Below are positions 16,206 through 23,771 of a stretch of 41,240 nt of DNA, piece after piece. The position numbers were made by a program, and so were the translations under genes. The stretch covers positions 1 to 41,240 of the forward strand of contig JBMFIF010000008.1 in assembly GCA_049976445.1 (NCBI GenBank), in the 5' to 3' direction. Each line of letters starts with the position of its first letter. Positions within the stretch are counted from its first letter, which is position 1. Origin of the DNA: JAVZOV01 sp049976445. Lineage in GTDB: Archaea > Thermoproteota > Thermoprotei > Gearchaeales > WAQG01. The notes under the pieces were generated by a model. The model was given only the letters and a program-made list of their open reading frames with translations. It was not told the DNA's origin and did not search any database.

Positions 16206-17949
16206 TATTAAATAATACAGTAACAAACATAGCAACCATGAATATAATAATAGGATATAGTTCACCTTTGGGAACATATTTTTTCACCATCTCATCTAGT
16301 TTATAGAGATTTTTTCCTAAAACTTTTAGACCTGTTATTGTAATGTTAATATCATTTACTGATACTTTCTCTTTAAAATCCACATTTCTCAAATGATCTA
16401 GCACAATTTTTATTATTTCTGAAGTATTACCATTTTCTCCCAACATATTATAACCTTTTCCTCCCGGAACTAAAGCTACCACTGAATGTGTATCAGTTGT
16501 ACATACTTCTCCATTATAACCTATCTTTAATGTTTCATTAATGATCTGTTCTCTTAATCCAACAATCATATTATTAGAATCAAAAAGTATTATATAAAAT
16601 GGTTTTTCATCTTTTGGTTCTAAAATCATCATAGCGATTCCACCTTCACCGTATCCTTCATGAGGCTTTCCGGGAAACGTTGTCCTCACAAAGCTTATTT
16701 TTCCTGGCTTCTTTTCTAATTGTTTAAGCTGAGTTAGCACCTTTTCTATTGCCTTTATTGAAGACTTACCAACAATCTCTTCTGGCAATATTTCTGATCT
16801 ATTATTTGAAAGACTATTATGCGCATCTATTATTATTGGTTCTCTTAAACCGAGGGTTCTAGAAAGCCTTTTAACTGGGTTTACAATATTTTCTGGTAAA
16901 TCCTCCATCGGTGATGGTGATGCTGTAACGGTTATTATTGGTACATCATTAATTAAGAATGCCTTGACTTTTATCTGATCCTCACTAACCTCTACAAGCC
17001 TCGTCAAGTATACCTCATTAACCTGTGACTGAGAGCTAGCTATGGTTGTTTTTATCAACGATACTACCCTTTCCCTATCATCATTAAGAATTAGATCAGA
17101 TTCATGATTTGATGGAACATGAAATGGCATTGCAACAACACTCATTTCATCCCACATTTTCTTCATTATTTCAGAAGGCAAATTTGAACTACCCATATGC
17201 ATTATAGGACCTGGATGTATCGGTATTGATAGCAATACCCCAATTGGTTTATCATCATTATAAAATACTAATAAACGTGCAGTATAATCTGCAGATGTAG
17301 ATATACTAGAAAGTGCTTGCTCAAGAACTATAGAATCCTTATTTGACCAAAGCCTTAGAAATGCACGGAATAAGGATAACGGACCGAGCCCAAACCTCTT
17401 TTTACCACTAATTTCAATATACATCATATAAACAAACCCTATTATTGTTAAAACAAATGGAAGAAGAAAGTCAATCAAAGCATCCTTTAAACTCTTTAAC
17501 GCCACATCATTAAAATATAACATGGAAGACGATAAAGGAAGCAAACATGCAACGCCTACTAACCCACGCTTAAAACTTCTCGTAATAACAGGAAGAGCAT
17601 TAAAAGCAAACGTTAATACAGTAGCCGATAATACCGTTGCCAATATTTCAGAAATTATATTAACATTTTTTAAGAAAAGATGCAAAAGACCTGCAAAAAT
17701 TGCCATAATATATATTGCTAAACACCTTCTTTTTGTAATATATGGATCCATTCTTCCATAAAGCAATAAAATCAATATACTTAACATAATTACTATGTTA
17801 ATCATTACAAATCTAACACCAGAAAAAATTGTAAAAACTATTAGATATAGCAATGATAACACAAATGCAATTACTAATAACAATCTTAAATTAGGTAACG
17901 ACCATAATTTAGAATAATGAAGTGGAATAGATAAACTATCATCGCCCAT
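16198..17949 (-). CDS. DUF2070 family membrane protein
   Basis: Large archaeal protein of 583 residues and unknown function. The N-terminal third has about six or seven membrane helices (about 18-190). It is followed by a soluble domain with conserved metal-site-like motifs HPGPIMHMG, PFHVPSNHESDL, IDAHNS and TDTHSVVALVPGGKGYN, and a final membrane helix at the C-terminus. His/Asp-rich motifs facing the cytosol suggest a hydrolase or metal-dependent activity, but this is speculation. It lies directly downstream of the Sec61-beta gene with a 9-nt gap, so the two are probably co-transcribed. Confidence 0.88.
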   Translation of the reverse strand: MGDDSLSIPLHYSKLWSLPNLRLLLVIAFVLSLLYLIVFTIFSGVRFVMINIVIMLSILILLLYGRMDPYITKRRCLAIYIMAIFAGLLHLFLKNVNIISEILATVLSATVLTFAFNALPVITRSFKRGLVGVACLLPLSSSMLYFNDVALKSLKDALIDFLLPFVLTIIGFVYMMYIEISGKKRFGLGPLSLFRAFLRLWSNKDSIVLEQALSSISTSADYTARLLVFYNDDKPIGVLLSIPIHPGPIMHMGSSNLPSEIMKKMWDEMSVVAMPFHVPSNHESDLILNDDRERVVSLIKTTIASSQSQVNEVYLTRLVEVSEDQIKVKAFLINDVPIITVTASPSPMEDLPENIVNPVKRLSRTLGLREPIIIDAHNSLSNNRSEILPEEIVGKSSIKAIEKVLTQLKQLEKKPGKISFVRTTFPGKPHEGYGEGGIAMMILEPKDEKPFYIILFDSNNMIVGLREQIINETLKIGYNGEVCTTDTHSVVALVPGGKGYNMLGENGNTSEIIKIVLDHLRNVDFKEKVSVNDINITITGLKVLGKNLYKLDEMVKKYVPKGELYPIIIFMVAMFVTVLFNII

Positions 17950-17958
17950 TATTTATCA

Positions 17959-18147
17959 CTAAACAGGAAGTATTCTAGCTTGTGCCAAAAGGACTAATGC
18001 CATAATTAATATTGATATGAATATTACAATAGGTGGACTTATCTTTATATTAGAGATATCCTCATCATAAAATCTTATCAGACCTGCACCTGTTACAGGT
18101 GTTGCTTCACGTCTTTTTCCACTTTTCCTTTTCTCTTTTCTTGACAT
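17959..18147 (-). CDS. secG: Preprotein translocase subunit Sec61-beta/SecG
   Basis: Tail-anchored beta subunit of the archaeal Sec translocon, 62 residues. A basic N-terminus is followed by the family motif TGAGLIRFYDED and one membrane helix (about 38-58, PPIVIFISILIMALVLLAQ). Length and layout are normal for archaeal Sec61-beta. It is first in a likely two-gene operon with DUF2070. Confidence 0.95.
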   Translation of the reverse strand: MSRKEKRKSGKRREATPVTGAGLIRFYDEDISNIKISPPIVIFISILIMALVLLAQARILPV

Positions 18148-18847
18148 CTCACATTCTCTTATATTTCTCTTCTACTTAAATTTTCATTTAATATTATTTA
18201 TTCTAACTTTATTCTATAACGATCAATTCTTCTATCATACAAAAACATCAGAATACTATAAATCCAAGAAAACAAATAGATAACTTAAATTCAGGCGAAT
18301 TTTTCCTCTAAAATATCTACTATAAAATTTTTAATAATAATTTTTTATAAAAATTAAAAAAGATAAATTAAAGTGCTAAAAAATATTTTTTCCTAATTTA
18401 ATACCCCCACACCCCTTTATTTCCACTGGAATTACTAAAACATAATCCTGCTGTTTTTCTACTAAAATATTTTTTAGTAAAATACATGAACATCTATACC
18501 ATAAAGTATTTAATATTTTAGAGGAATAAAAATTGGAGTATTTTATTCAAAAAGAAATATATTATTCATAAGCAAAAAGTTAATATGATAAGAAAAAAGG
18601 TAATAGTCTCACTAGTTCCAGTGGAAACAGAGGGGTGGGGGCCTTCATTATACTAGTTCTTTCATTGATTCCTATTCGGAGTTTTTCTTTTATTAAAGAA
18701 ATGATTTTTAATAATATGATGATGTTTTTATTTTCTTTTTTTAAATTTTCTGGTGAATGTTTTATTTGACTTTCTTAATTATTCTTTGAGCTTTAATGTA
18801 TGTGATTCAATTTATATTTCGGATGGAATTTTATATTTTGGGATACT
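18148..18847. other. 700-bp gene-free region with a long inverted repeat
   Basis: Divergent spacer between secG and ribL, very AT-rich. Apart from the inverted repeat at 18404-18643 and the promoters at either edge, I see no ORF with coding character and no RNA gene. The ribL promoter has TATA-like ATTTTATATTTT at about 18829-18840. Confidence 0.5.
18404..18643. repeat. 240-bp inverted-repeat element
   Basis: The left arm at 18404-18434 begins CCCCCACACCCCTTTATTTC and continues CACTGGAATTA. The right arm at 18613-18641, read on the minus strand, is the same with a two-base gap and about four substitutions. The core TTCCACTGGAA is itself near-palindromic. The arms are GC-rich in an extremely AT-rich spacer and enclose about 180 bp without an ORF. 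A third, solitary copy of the core motif is at 12942-12963. It may be a non-autonomous element or a pair of protein-binding sites. Confidence 0.55.
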
Positions 18848-19306
18848 ATGAAGAGGAAAAAAGTATTAGTGGCTGGCACGTTCGATATAATTCATCCTGG
18901 TCATATATATCTCTTTAAGAAAGCTAGTGAATTGGGGGATGTTATTGTGATTGTTGCTAGGGATAATTCTGTTAAGCGCTTTAAGGGGCGGTCTCCTATA
19001 ATACCTGAACATCAACGATTAGAAGTTGTCTCATCAATAAAATATGTGAAAAAAGCCGTGTTAGGTCATGATGATCCAGATATTTTAAAAATAGTTGAAG
19101 AAATAAAACCGGATATAATACTTCTTGGCCCTGATCAGAATTTCAAAGAAGAGGATATAGTTAAAGAGCTAGAGAAAAGGGGATTAAAGGTGGAAGTAAA
19201 AAGGGCTGAAGAATACATAGAATGTTCATTCTGCAGTACAAGTAAGATTATTAAAAGAGTAATAGAGCTTTATAAAGATAACCAAATTAAGATTCCTTCT
19301 GCTTAA
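18848..19306 (+). CDS. ribL: FAD synthase RibL (archaeal cytidylyltransferase type)
   Basis: Nucleotidyltransferase of 152 residues that transfers AMP from ATP to FMN to make FAD. It has the cytidylyltransferase motif GTFDIIHPGH at 10-19, a downstream GPDQNF segment and the C-terminal CSFCSTSKII, combining the ISSTxI-like motif with the paired cysteines typical of redox-sensitive archaeal RibL. Small size and the N-terminal match distinguish it from bacterial RibF. FAD supply suits the SdhA flavoenzyme, but the genes are not linked. A glycerol-phosphate or CDP-type transferase is the main alternative. Confidence 0.85.
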   Translation: MKRKKVLVAGTFDIIHPGHIYLFKKASELGDVIVIVARDNSVKRFKGRSPIIPEHQRLEVVSSIKYVKKAVLGHDDPDILKIVEEIKPDIILLGPDQNFKEEDIVKELEKRGLKVEVKRAEEYIECSFCSTSKIIKRVIELYKDNQIKIPSA

Positions 19307-19326
19307 TGGGATATGGTGTTTTTTGG

Positions 19327-20046
19327 ATGAATCAGGTTCTTGAAAAACTTTCAATGAAACCTTTTGCTATAATTAGTCATAGAGGTGGTGCCGGTTTATT
19401 TCCTGAGAATACACTTTTAGCGTTTAAAAAATCCATCGAACTGGGCGTTGATCTTATTGAGACTGACGTGCAAGTTACTAAAGATGGTATTCCTATAGCG
19501 CTTCATGACGAAGATTTAAAAAGAATCGCTGGTATTAATATATCAGTCAGAAAATCTTTGTCCACAGAAATTTTTAACATTAAAATCAGAGGTGAAAGAA
19601 TACCCTCTATTGAAGATGTACTTCGACTTTGTGTTGATCATGTAGGAGTGCTCATTGAAATAAAAGTTCCTGGTGATGAAAATATTATAGGAGATGTTAT
19701 TAAATCCGTTGGCGCGCAAAAGTGGGTTTCATTAATAAGCTTTTATGAACAACCACTACAAAATTTTAGAAAAATCTTACCTGAAATCCCCCTAGGAATC
19801 ATTTACTACCAACCTCCTGGAAAAATCCTAGACGCAAAGAAAATAGGTTTAGAATTGGTACTTCCTAAATACATATTAGCAACCATAAACACTATTAACT
19901 TTGCACATAAATTAAGATTAAAAGTGATAGCATGGACTGTAAACGATGAAAAATGGATAAAAGAATTACACTATAGAGGAATCGATGGAATAGCTACAGA
20001 TTATCCAGATATAGCAATTAAAATAAAAAGATCCTTAACAAAATAA
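19327..20046 (+). CDS. Glycerophosphodiester phosphodiesterase
   Basis: GDPD-family enzyme that hydrolyses glycerophosphodiesters to glycerol phosphate and an alcohol. The N-terminal HRGGAGLFPENT, ETDVQ and HDE motifs give the catalytic histidines and metal-binding acids in order, and WTVN near residue 200 and the closing GIDGIATDYPD are the expected C-terminal motifs. The frame can begin at ATG 19306, fused in TAATG to the ribL stop. ATG 19327 has a GGTG Shine-Dalgarno 8 nt upstream, so I choose it (239 residues). No signal peptide is visible, so it is cytosolic. Confidence 0.92.
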   Translation: MNQVLEKLSMKPFAIISHRGGAGLFPENTLLAFKKSIELGVDLIETDVQVTKDGIPIALHDEDLKRIAGINISVRKSLSTEIFNIKIRGERIPSIEDVLRLCVDHVGVLIEIKVPGDENIIGDVIKSVGAQKWVSLISFYEQPLQNFRKILPEIPLGIIYYQPPGKILDAKKIGLELVLPKYILATINTINFAHKLRLKVIAWTVNDEKWIKELHYRGIDGIATDYPDIAIKIKRSLTK

Positions 20047-20070
20047 GCATACAAAACTAGCCTTCTTCCC

Positions 20071-20092
20071 CACCCTAAAGGGCGATATTTTC
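20071..20092. repeat. Degenerate intergenic motif, copy A
   Basis: CACCCTAAAGGGCGATATTT followed by TC. Related strings occur at 26534-26555 and 40479-40498, also between genes. The CCCTAAAGGG heart is palindromic and resembles the hairpins seen at ends of archaeal IS200/IS605 elements, but the family is degenerate and its nature unproven. Confidence 0.3.
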
Positions 20093-20121
20093 ACTTATAA
20101 AAAAAATATTATGGAGATATT

Positions 20122-20208
20122 TTAACTTCCGCAACCACTTGAACTCTCAGATTTTGCTTTTTTCTTAGGTTTTTGCTTACTCTTTTCTTCAGTACTCATA
20201 CTCATCAT
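20122..20208 (-). CDS. 28-residue basic peptide ending in SSSGCGS
   Basis: Small ORF from ATG 20208 to TAA 20122. The protein is MMSMSTEEKSKQ, then a Lys-rich stretch KPKKKAKSES, then SSGCGS. A good TATA-like sequence (AAATATAAATAAAAG on the minus strand, about 20231-20245) lies about 25-35 nt upstream, as for other leaderless genes here. The composition is not random for an AT-rich spacer, and a single Cys sits two residues from the C-terminus. I do not recognise a family. It could be a small regulatory or sulfur-chemistry peptide, or not translated. Confidence 0.4.
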   Translation of the reverse strand: MMSMSTEEKSKQKPKKKAKSESSSGCGS

Positions 20209-20386
20209 CAAAAATAAAAAACAATGTTCTTTTATTTATATTTAAGTTTATATCTTCATTAAAAGTACGTTCTTTGTTCTATAATAAAGCAATGACAAAT
20301 TTTGCACTTTAGGACAAAGAAGAAATCATGTTTTATTAAAATGAATATTAATTTTAACCTTCTGATACTCTTTAAAACAAAGCATT

Positions 20387-21028
20387 TCACAGCTCTCCTT
20401 TCCATTCTTTTAGGAGCCTTTCGAGGAATTCTTCAACAAATTTATGTCTTTCTTCAGCTATTTTCTTTCCAGTTTTTGTATTGATTGTATCTTTAATTTT
20501 TAGAATTTTTTCGTATATATGATTAACTGAAGTTAATGATTTTCCATCGTATTTTTTCTTTGGCAGAACCGCAGGATCATAAATTGGTATGTTACTCCAC
20601 CCTCCACGACTAAAAACTCTTGCTATGCCGATTGCACCAAGCATGTCTAATCTATCTGCATCTTGCAAAATTTGTGCTTCTAGGCTTTCAGGTTTAAGAT
20701 CATTTCTAAATCTATGCATCATAATGCAGTATACAACTTTTTCGATTTTTGTTTCTGGAAAACCAACTTCCTGAAGTATTTTCTTTGCAATTTTTGCACT
20801 TTCGATTGCATGGTCATCAATTTTTCCTTCATCCTCCATAGCTCTTGCAATATCATGAAGCAATGCGGCAGCCTTAATTACTTCTAAGTCCACATTAGAA
20901 TCCTCTTCTTTTGCAATTCGAAGAGCCAAATTATATACTCTTTCTACATGAAATTTATCATGATGCGAATATTTATAAAATTCCTCACTCTTTCTTTTTA
21001 TTTTTTCAAAGAGTTCGTCATTAGACAT
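20387..21028 (-). CDS. HD-domain phosphohydrolase
   Basis: Metal-dependent phosphohydrolase of 213 residues. HD-superfamily ligands are H27 (DKFHVERV), H58-D59 (AALLHDIAR) and D123 (LQDADRLDMLGAIG). The layout matches the uncharacterised archaeal and bacterial YedJ-like group of HD proteins of about 200-220 residues, proposed to act on nucleotides; the substrate is unknown. ATG 21028 is the only good start. It stands alone on the minus strand. Confidence 0.88.
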   Translation of the reverse strand: MSNDELFEKIKRKSEEFYKYSHHDKFHVERVYNLALRIAKEEDSNVDLEVIKAAALLHDIARAMEDEGKIDDHAIESAKIAKKILQEVGFPETKIEKVVYCIMMHRFRNDLKPESLEAQILQDADRLDMLGAIGIARVFSRGGWSNIPIYDPAVLPKKKYDGKSLTSVNHIYEKILKIKDTINTKTGKKIAEERHKFVEEFLERLLKEWKGEL

Positions 21029-21189
21029 AGTTCTAGCTCCAAGATAATACTTATTTAACTCTCAATTATTTATATTTATCATGTAAAATAGTCTAAAGTT
21101 TTTCTCATATGAAGAACATGATAGAAAAACGAACATGCAAATGAATCTCAGCCTAAGATTTCAATAACTTATATAATGAAGATGTTAGT

Positions 21190-22458
21190 TTAAGTAATTA
21201 ACCATTTCCATAATGGAATTATCTTAATCCTTTTGTTATTGATTTTGATTTCATCTTCATAATCCCAAGTTATTAAGAGTAGATCTTTGCAGTTAAGTAA
21301 ATCTGAAGTCTCTATTAAAGAGTTTATTTCTCTTTTAGCTATTTCATTTTTTGCTGATGCATAAGTTACATTGATTAATTGCTTAACTTCAGGACCTTGT
21401 TTAATGACAAAGTCTATTTCTCTTTTTCTATCTCTAAAGTAAAAAATTTCTTGAATAGGATTATAATTTGTCTTTCTTAATAATTCTAAATAAACAATGT
21501 TTTCCATTCTTTTTCCAAGGTCTTCTGAGAACCTAATTACTTTGTTTAAACCTAAATCTGTTATATAAATTTTTTTCGGAAAAGCTTTCCGTTTATAAAC
21601 ACTTTTTGTATATCTTTCAATAAAAAAGAAGATTAAAGTATCTTGCAATTTGTCAACATAATCATAAATAGTATTTTTTCCAAAAGGAATTTTTTGAGCT
21701 TTAAAGTAATTCACTATCTTGTTTATGCTAATCTCATTTGCAATATTTTGAAATATAAACTCAAAAAGAAACTTTGCAACAGAAATACTTTTTAAGTTAA
21801 ACCTTTCGACAAAATCTCTAAATAAAATTGTATTATAATACTCTCTCAGTATTTTTTCTTTATTTTCTGATAAAACAACTTCAGGAAAACCACCGTAATC
21901 TAAATATTCCTTAAGTAAGTTTTTTATTATTGCCCTATCCTTATCAGTCAAAACTTTTCTTAATTCAAAATTCTTAGCCTCTAGAAATTCTCTAAAAGAA
22001 AATGGTAATAATAAATAAGATAAAGACCTGCCTCTTAATTGAGTTGCGATTTCTCTTGACAATAATTTTGAAGAAGATCCTGTTACAAACACATTTAAAT
22101 TAGTCCTATCCAATAAAGTTCTAACAGCAGATTCCCAATTCTCTATATTTTGAATCTCGTCAAGAAAAACATTATTTAATTCCTTTCCAGTTACTTCATG
22201 ATACAAGTTTATTATATCTAAGATTTCATCATACTTTACATCAAGTAAAGCAACATCCTCAAAATCTAAGTACAAAGAATTAGCATTAATATTTTTGATT
22301 AATTGGAAAAAGAAATATGTTTTTCCCGCTCTTCTTGGACCAACAATACATATAATTTTATCCTTTATTAAATCTATTTTTAATTCCCTCTCAACTAACT
22401 CAGGTAACTTCTTATTGTACCAATCCTCTATATATTTTATTATTTTCTCTCTATTCAT
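21190..22458 (-). CDS. AAA ATPase with DUF4143 domain
   Basis: Predicted ATPase of the AAA_14/DUF4143 group, 422 residues. Walker A GPRRAGKT is at 40-47, Walker B NVFLDEIQ at 96-103, a sensor-like VFVTGSSSKLL about 122-132 and GRSLSYLLLPFSFREFL about 144-160. The C-terminal half has the DUF4143 pattern with the DRKREIDFV nuclease-like motif near 347. These genes are patchily distributed, often horizontally acquired, and of unproven role. The promoter has TATA-like TTTATAAATA at about 22480-22489 with two CTCA...TGAG palindromes upstream, suggesting tight control. Confidence 0.85.
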   Translation of the reverse strand: MNREKIIKYIEDWYNKKLPELVERELKIDLIKDKIICIVGPRRAGKTYFFFQLIKNINANSLYLDFEDVALLDVKYDEILDIINLYHEVTGKELNNVFLDEIQNIENWESAVRTLLDRTNLNVFVTGSSSKLLSREIATQLRGRSLSYLLLPFSFREFLEAKNFELRKVLTDKDRAIIKNLLKEYLDYGGFPEVVLSENKEKILREYYNTILFRDFVERFNLKSISVAKFLFEFIFQNIANEISINKIVNYFKAQKIPFGKNTIYDYVDKLQDTLIFFFIERYTKSVYKRKAFPKKIYITDLGLNKVIRFSEDLGKRMENIVYLELLRKTNYNPIQEIFYFRDRKREIDFVIKQGPEVKQLINVTYASAKNEIAKREINSLIETSDLLNCKDLLLITWDYEDEIKINNKRIKIIPLWKWLIT

Positions 22459-22490
22459 ACACTTATTACTACCTTTAATATTTATAAATC

Positions 22491-22540
22491 TTTCTCAGTT
22501 ACTGAGAAAAAAATTATAAAAAATCTCTCAATTATTGAGA
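22491..22540. promoter_or_regulatory. Tandem operator-like palindromes before the ATPase gene
   Basis: CTCAGTTACTGAG (22494-22506, within a 19-bp perfect-arm palindrome 22491-22509) and CTCAATTATTGAG (22527-22539) share the form CTCA[GA]TTA[CT]TGAG. Their centres are 33 bp apart, about three helical turns. The first abuts the TATA box of the minus-strand ATPase gene. This arrangement fits a dimeric regulator gripping one face of the DNA; no cognate regulator is adjacent. Confidence 0.5.
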
Positions 22541-22550
22541 AATTTTAATT

Positions 22551-22733
22551 TTAATTACTTAATTCTGAAAGTAGACTTTGACTGTATTCCTGTGAGCTAT
22601 TCCCGACTAAGGGAGCTTCTTGCTTCACAACCCCACATGCTCGTAGCGCATAGCTATGTGTATTGAACGAGTTCAAAAGCACTAAGGCTGGCACCCAATC
22701 CTCAAACCTCAAAACGTTCATATCCTCCATCAC
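22551..22733 (-). pseudogene. Remnant of a TnpB-type IS200/IS605 3' end
   Basis: A short open frame (60 codons) with RACGVVKQEAPLV and a Ser-rich tail, reminiscent of the poorly conserved tail of archaeal TnpB proteins. On this strand it contains CTCCCTTAGTCGGGAATAGC, closely related to the hairpin at 33560-33579, which looks like an IS200/IS605 right end. No nuclease motif is present, so it is at most the last part of a decayed element. Confidence 0.4.
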
Positions 22734-22947
22734 AACAACATGAAAACACCCAACTTAGAAAGCTTTAACCTTATAATAACTTCTTATTCTTCTTTCTCTC
22801 CGTTCTTTAGTTGGGCTTTTAACGCCCCCAAGGTTTTTTTCATTAGTGTGTGCTCTGTTTTTGAACTCTACGATGGACTTCTATTAATTCCAGAATTAAA
22901 GTTTTAGGTTTTCTGGAGCCCATTTTATAATTTTTGCATAGAAAAAG

Positions 22948-23022
22948 CGGGCCCGCGGGGATTTGAACCCCGGATCTCAGGCTCCGAAGGCCTGGGTCCT
23001 AGTCCTGCTAGACGACGGGCCC
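22948..23022 (-). tRNA. tRNA-Arg (TCG)
   Basis: Acceptor GGGCCCG (23022-23016) pairs with CGGGCCC (22955-22949); the discriminator is G at 22948 and no CCA is encoded. Anticodon stem CAGGC/GCCTG holds loop CTTCGGA with anticodon TCG. T arm is CGGGG-TTCAAAT-CCCCG. No intron. It is flanked on both sides by TnpB remnants. Confidence 0.93.
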
Positions 23023-23111
23023 CTAAAATAATTTATTAAATGTTCCTTATATTTTATGGCCCCGCTCCGCCCTTTAGTGCGAGGTTTCCACTATTAGGAT
23101 TTTGGACTCCA

Positions 23112-23490
23112 ACGGATGAGAAAAACACAGTTATGCGCAACAAAATAGGACAACACCCTTTCTAACCTTAAACTATAACCAACCCTCCTACCAATGTTCA
23201 GAGAAGCGTTCAAGTCAGCATTAACCTTAACACCAGTAGTACTATAGACGTATAAGCCCCTGAACACTCTATTACCCTCATGAATAATAATCCTCTGGTA
23301 TTAAGTATAATCTTATTCCATATTCTTCTAGAACCTAACCAAACCATCTAACAATACCTCTTAAACAACCAAACGTTCACATTATACTCATTACCGTTCT
23401 TGTGCGAAATGTTCTCCGGGTAGCCCATGATAACCCCAGAAACACCTAAAACCCACAACAACTCAGAAACAAACTCTCAGTAACTTCCTG
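23112..23490 (-). pseudogene. tnpB: TnpB (IS200/IS605 family) C-terminal half, decayed
   Basis: Pieces in different frames join into a TnpB-like sequence: LWVLGVSGVIMGYPENISH, KNGNEYNVNVWLFKRY, then after a stop and shifts EEYGIRLYLIPEDYYS, HEGNRVFRGLYVYSTTG and VKVNADLNASLNIGRRVGY. The last contains the RuvC-III Asp of D-L-N-A. The zinc-finger Cys motif expected between these blocks is not evident, and the N-terminal half is absent. Stops and at least two frame changes make it a pseudogene. Confidence 0.75.
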
Positions 23491-23528
23491 TAGTAGTGTT
23501 GTAGTAAGTTAGTAATTTGTTTTATTTT

Positions 23529-23717
23529 CTGCTTTGTTGCATAATTTTGATGTGGTTTTGATGTGCTTTTTATGTTGAGAATTCGATGATGTTTTCTCAC
23601 AGTTTTAATGAACACTCCTAGCTAACATACATCAAACTACATCAGTAAGCATCATGAGATTGGGAGGGAACGTGTGAACTGCTCAACAAAACCACACACG
23701 AATTATGCAACAAAGCA
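23529..23717. repeat. 188-bp inverted-repeat element
   Basis: TGCTTTGTTGCATAATT at 23529-23545 is repeated exactly in inverse at 23701-23717. The match continues imperfectly inward (TGATGTGGTTTTG against CGTGTGTGGTTTTG), giving arms of about 30-35 bp. The interior has no ORF. The same 17-mer is at 100-116. It looks like a non-autonomous transposable element between the TnpB remnant and the next gene's promoter. Confidence 0.6.
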
Positions 23718-23771
23718 TTATTTCTTTAAAATTTATATTGGTTATTGATAGTTGGTTAGTTGGTGATTTGG

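Noticed and set aside
17522..17761. Plus-strand ORF opposite the DUF2070 gene
   Set aside because: It is a frame shadow over the DUF2070 membrane region, with no family resemblance and no ribosome site; other long frames antisense to real genes were excluded likewise.
18404..18643. CRISPR array
   Set aside because: There are only two copies, in inverted orientation, with 180 bp between them; arrays have direct repeats with regular 30-45 bp spacers.
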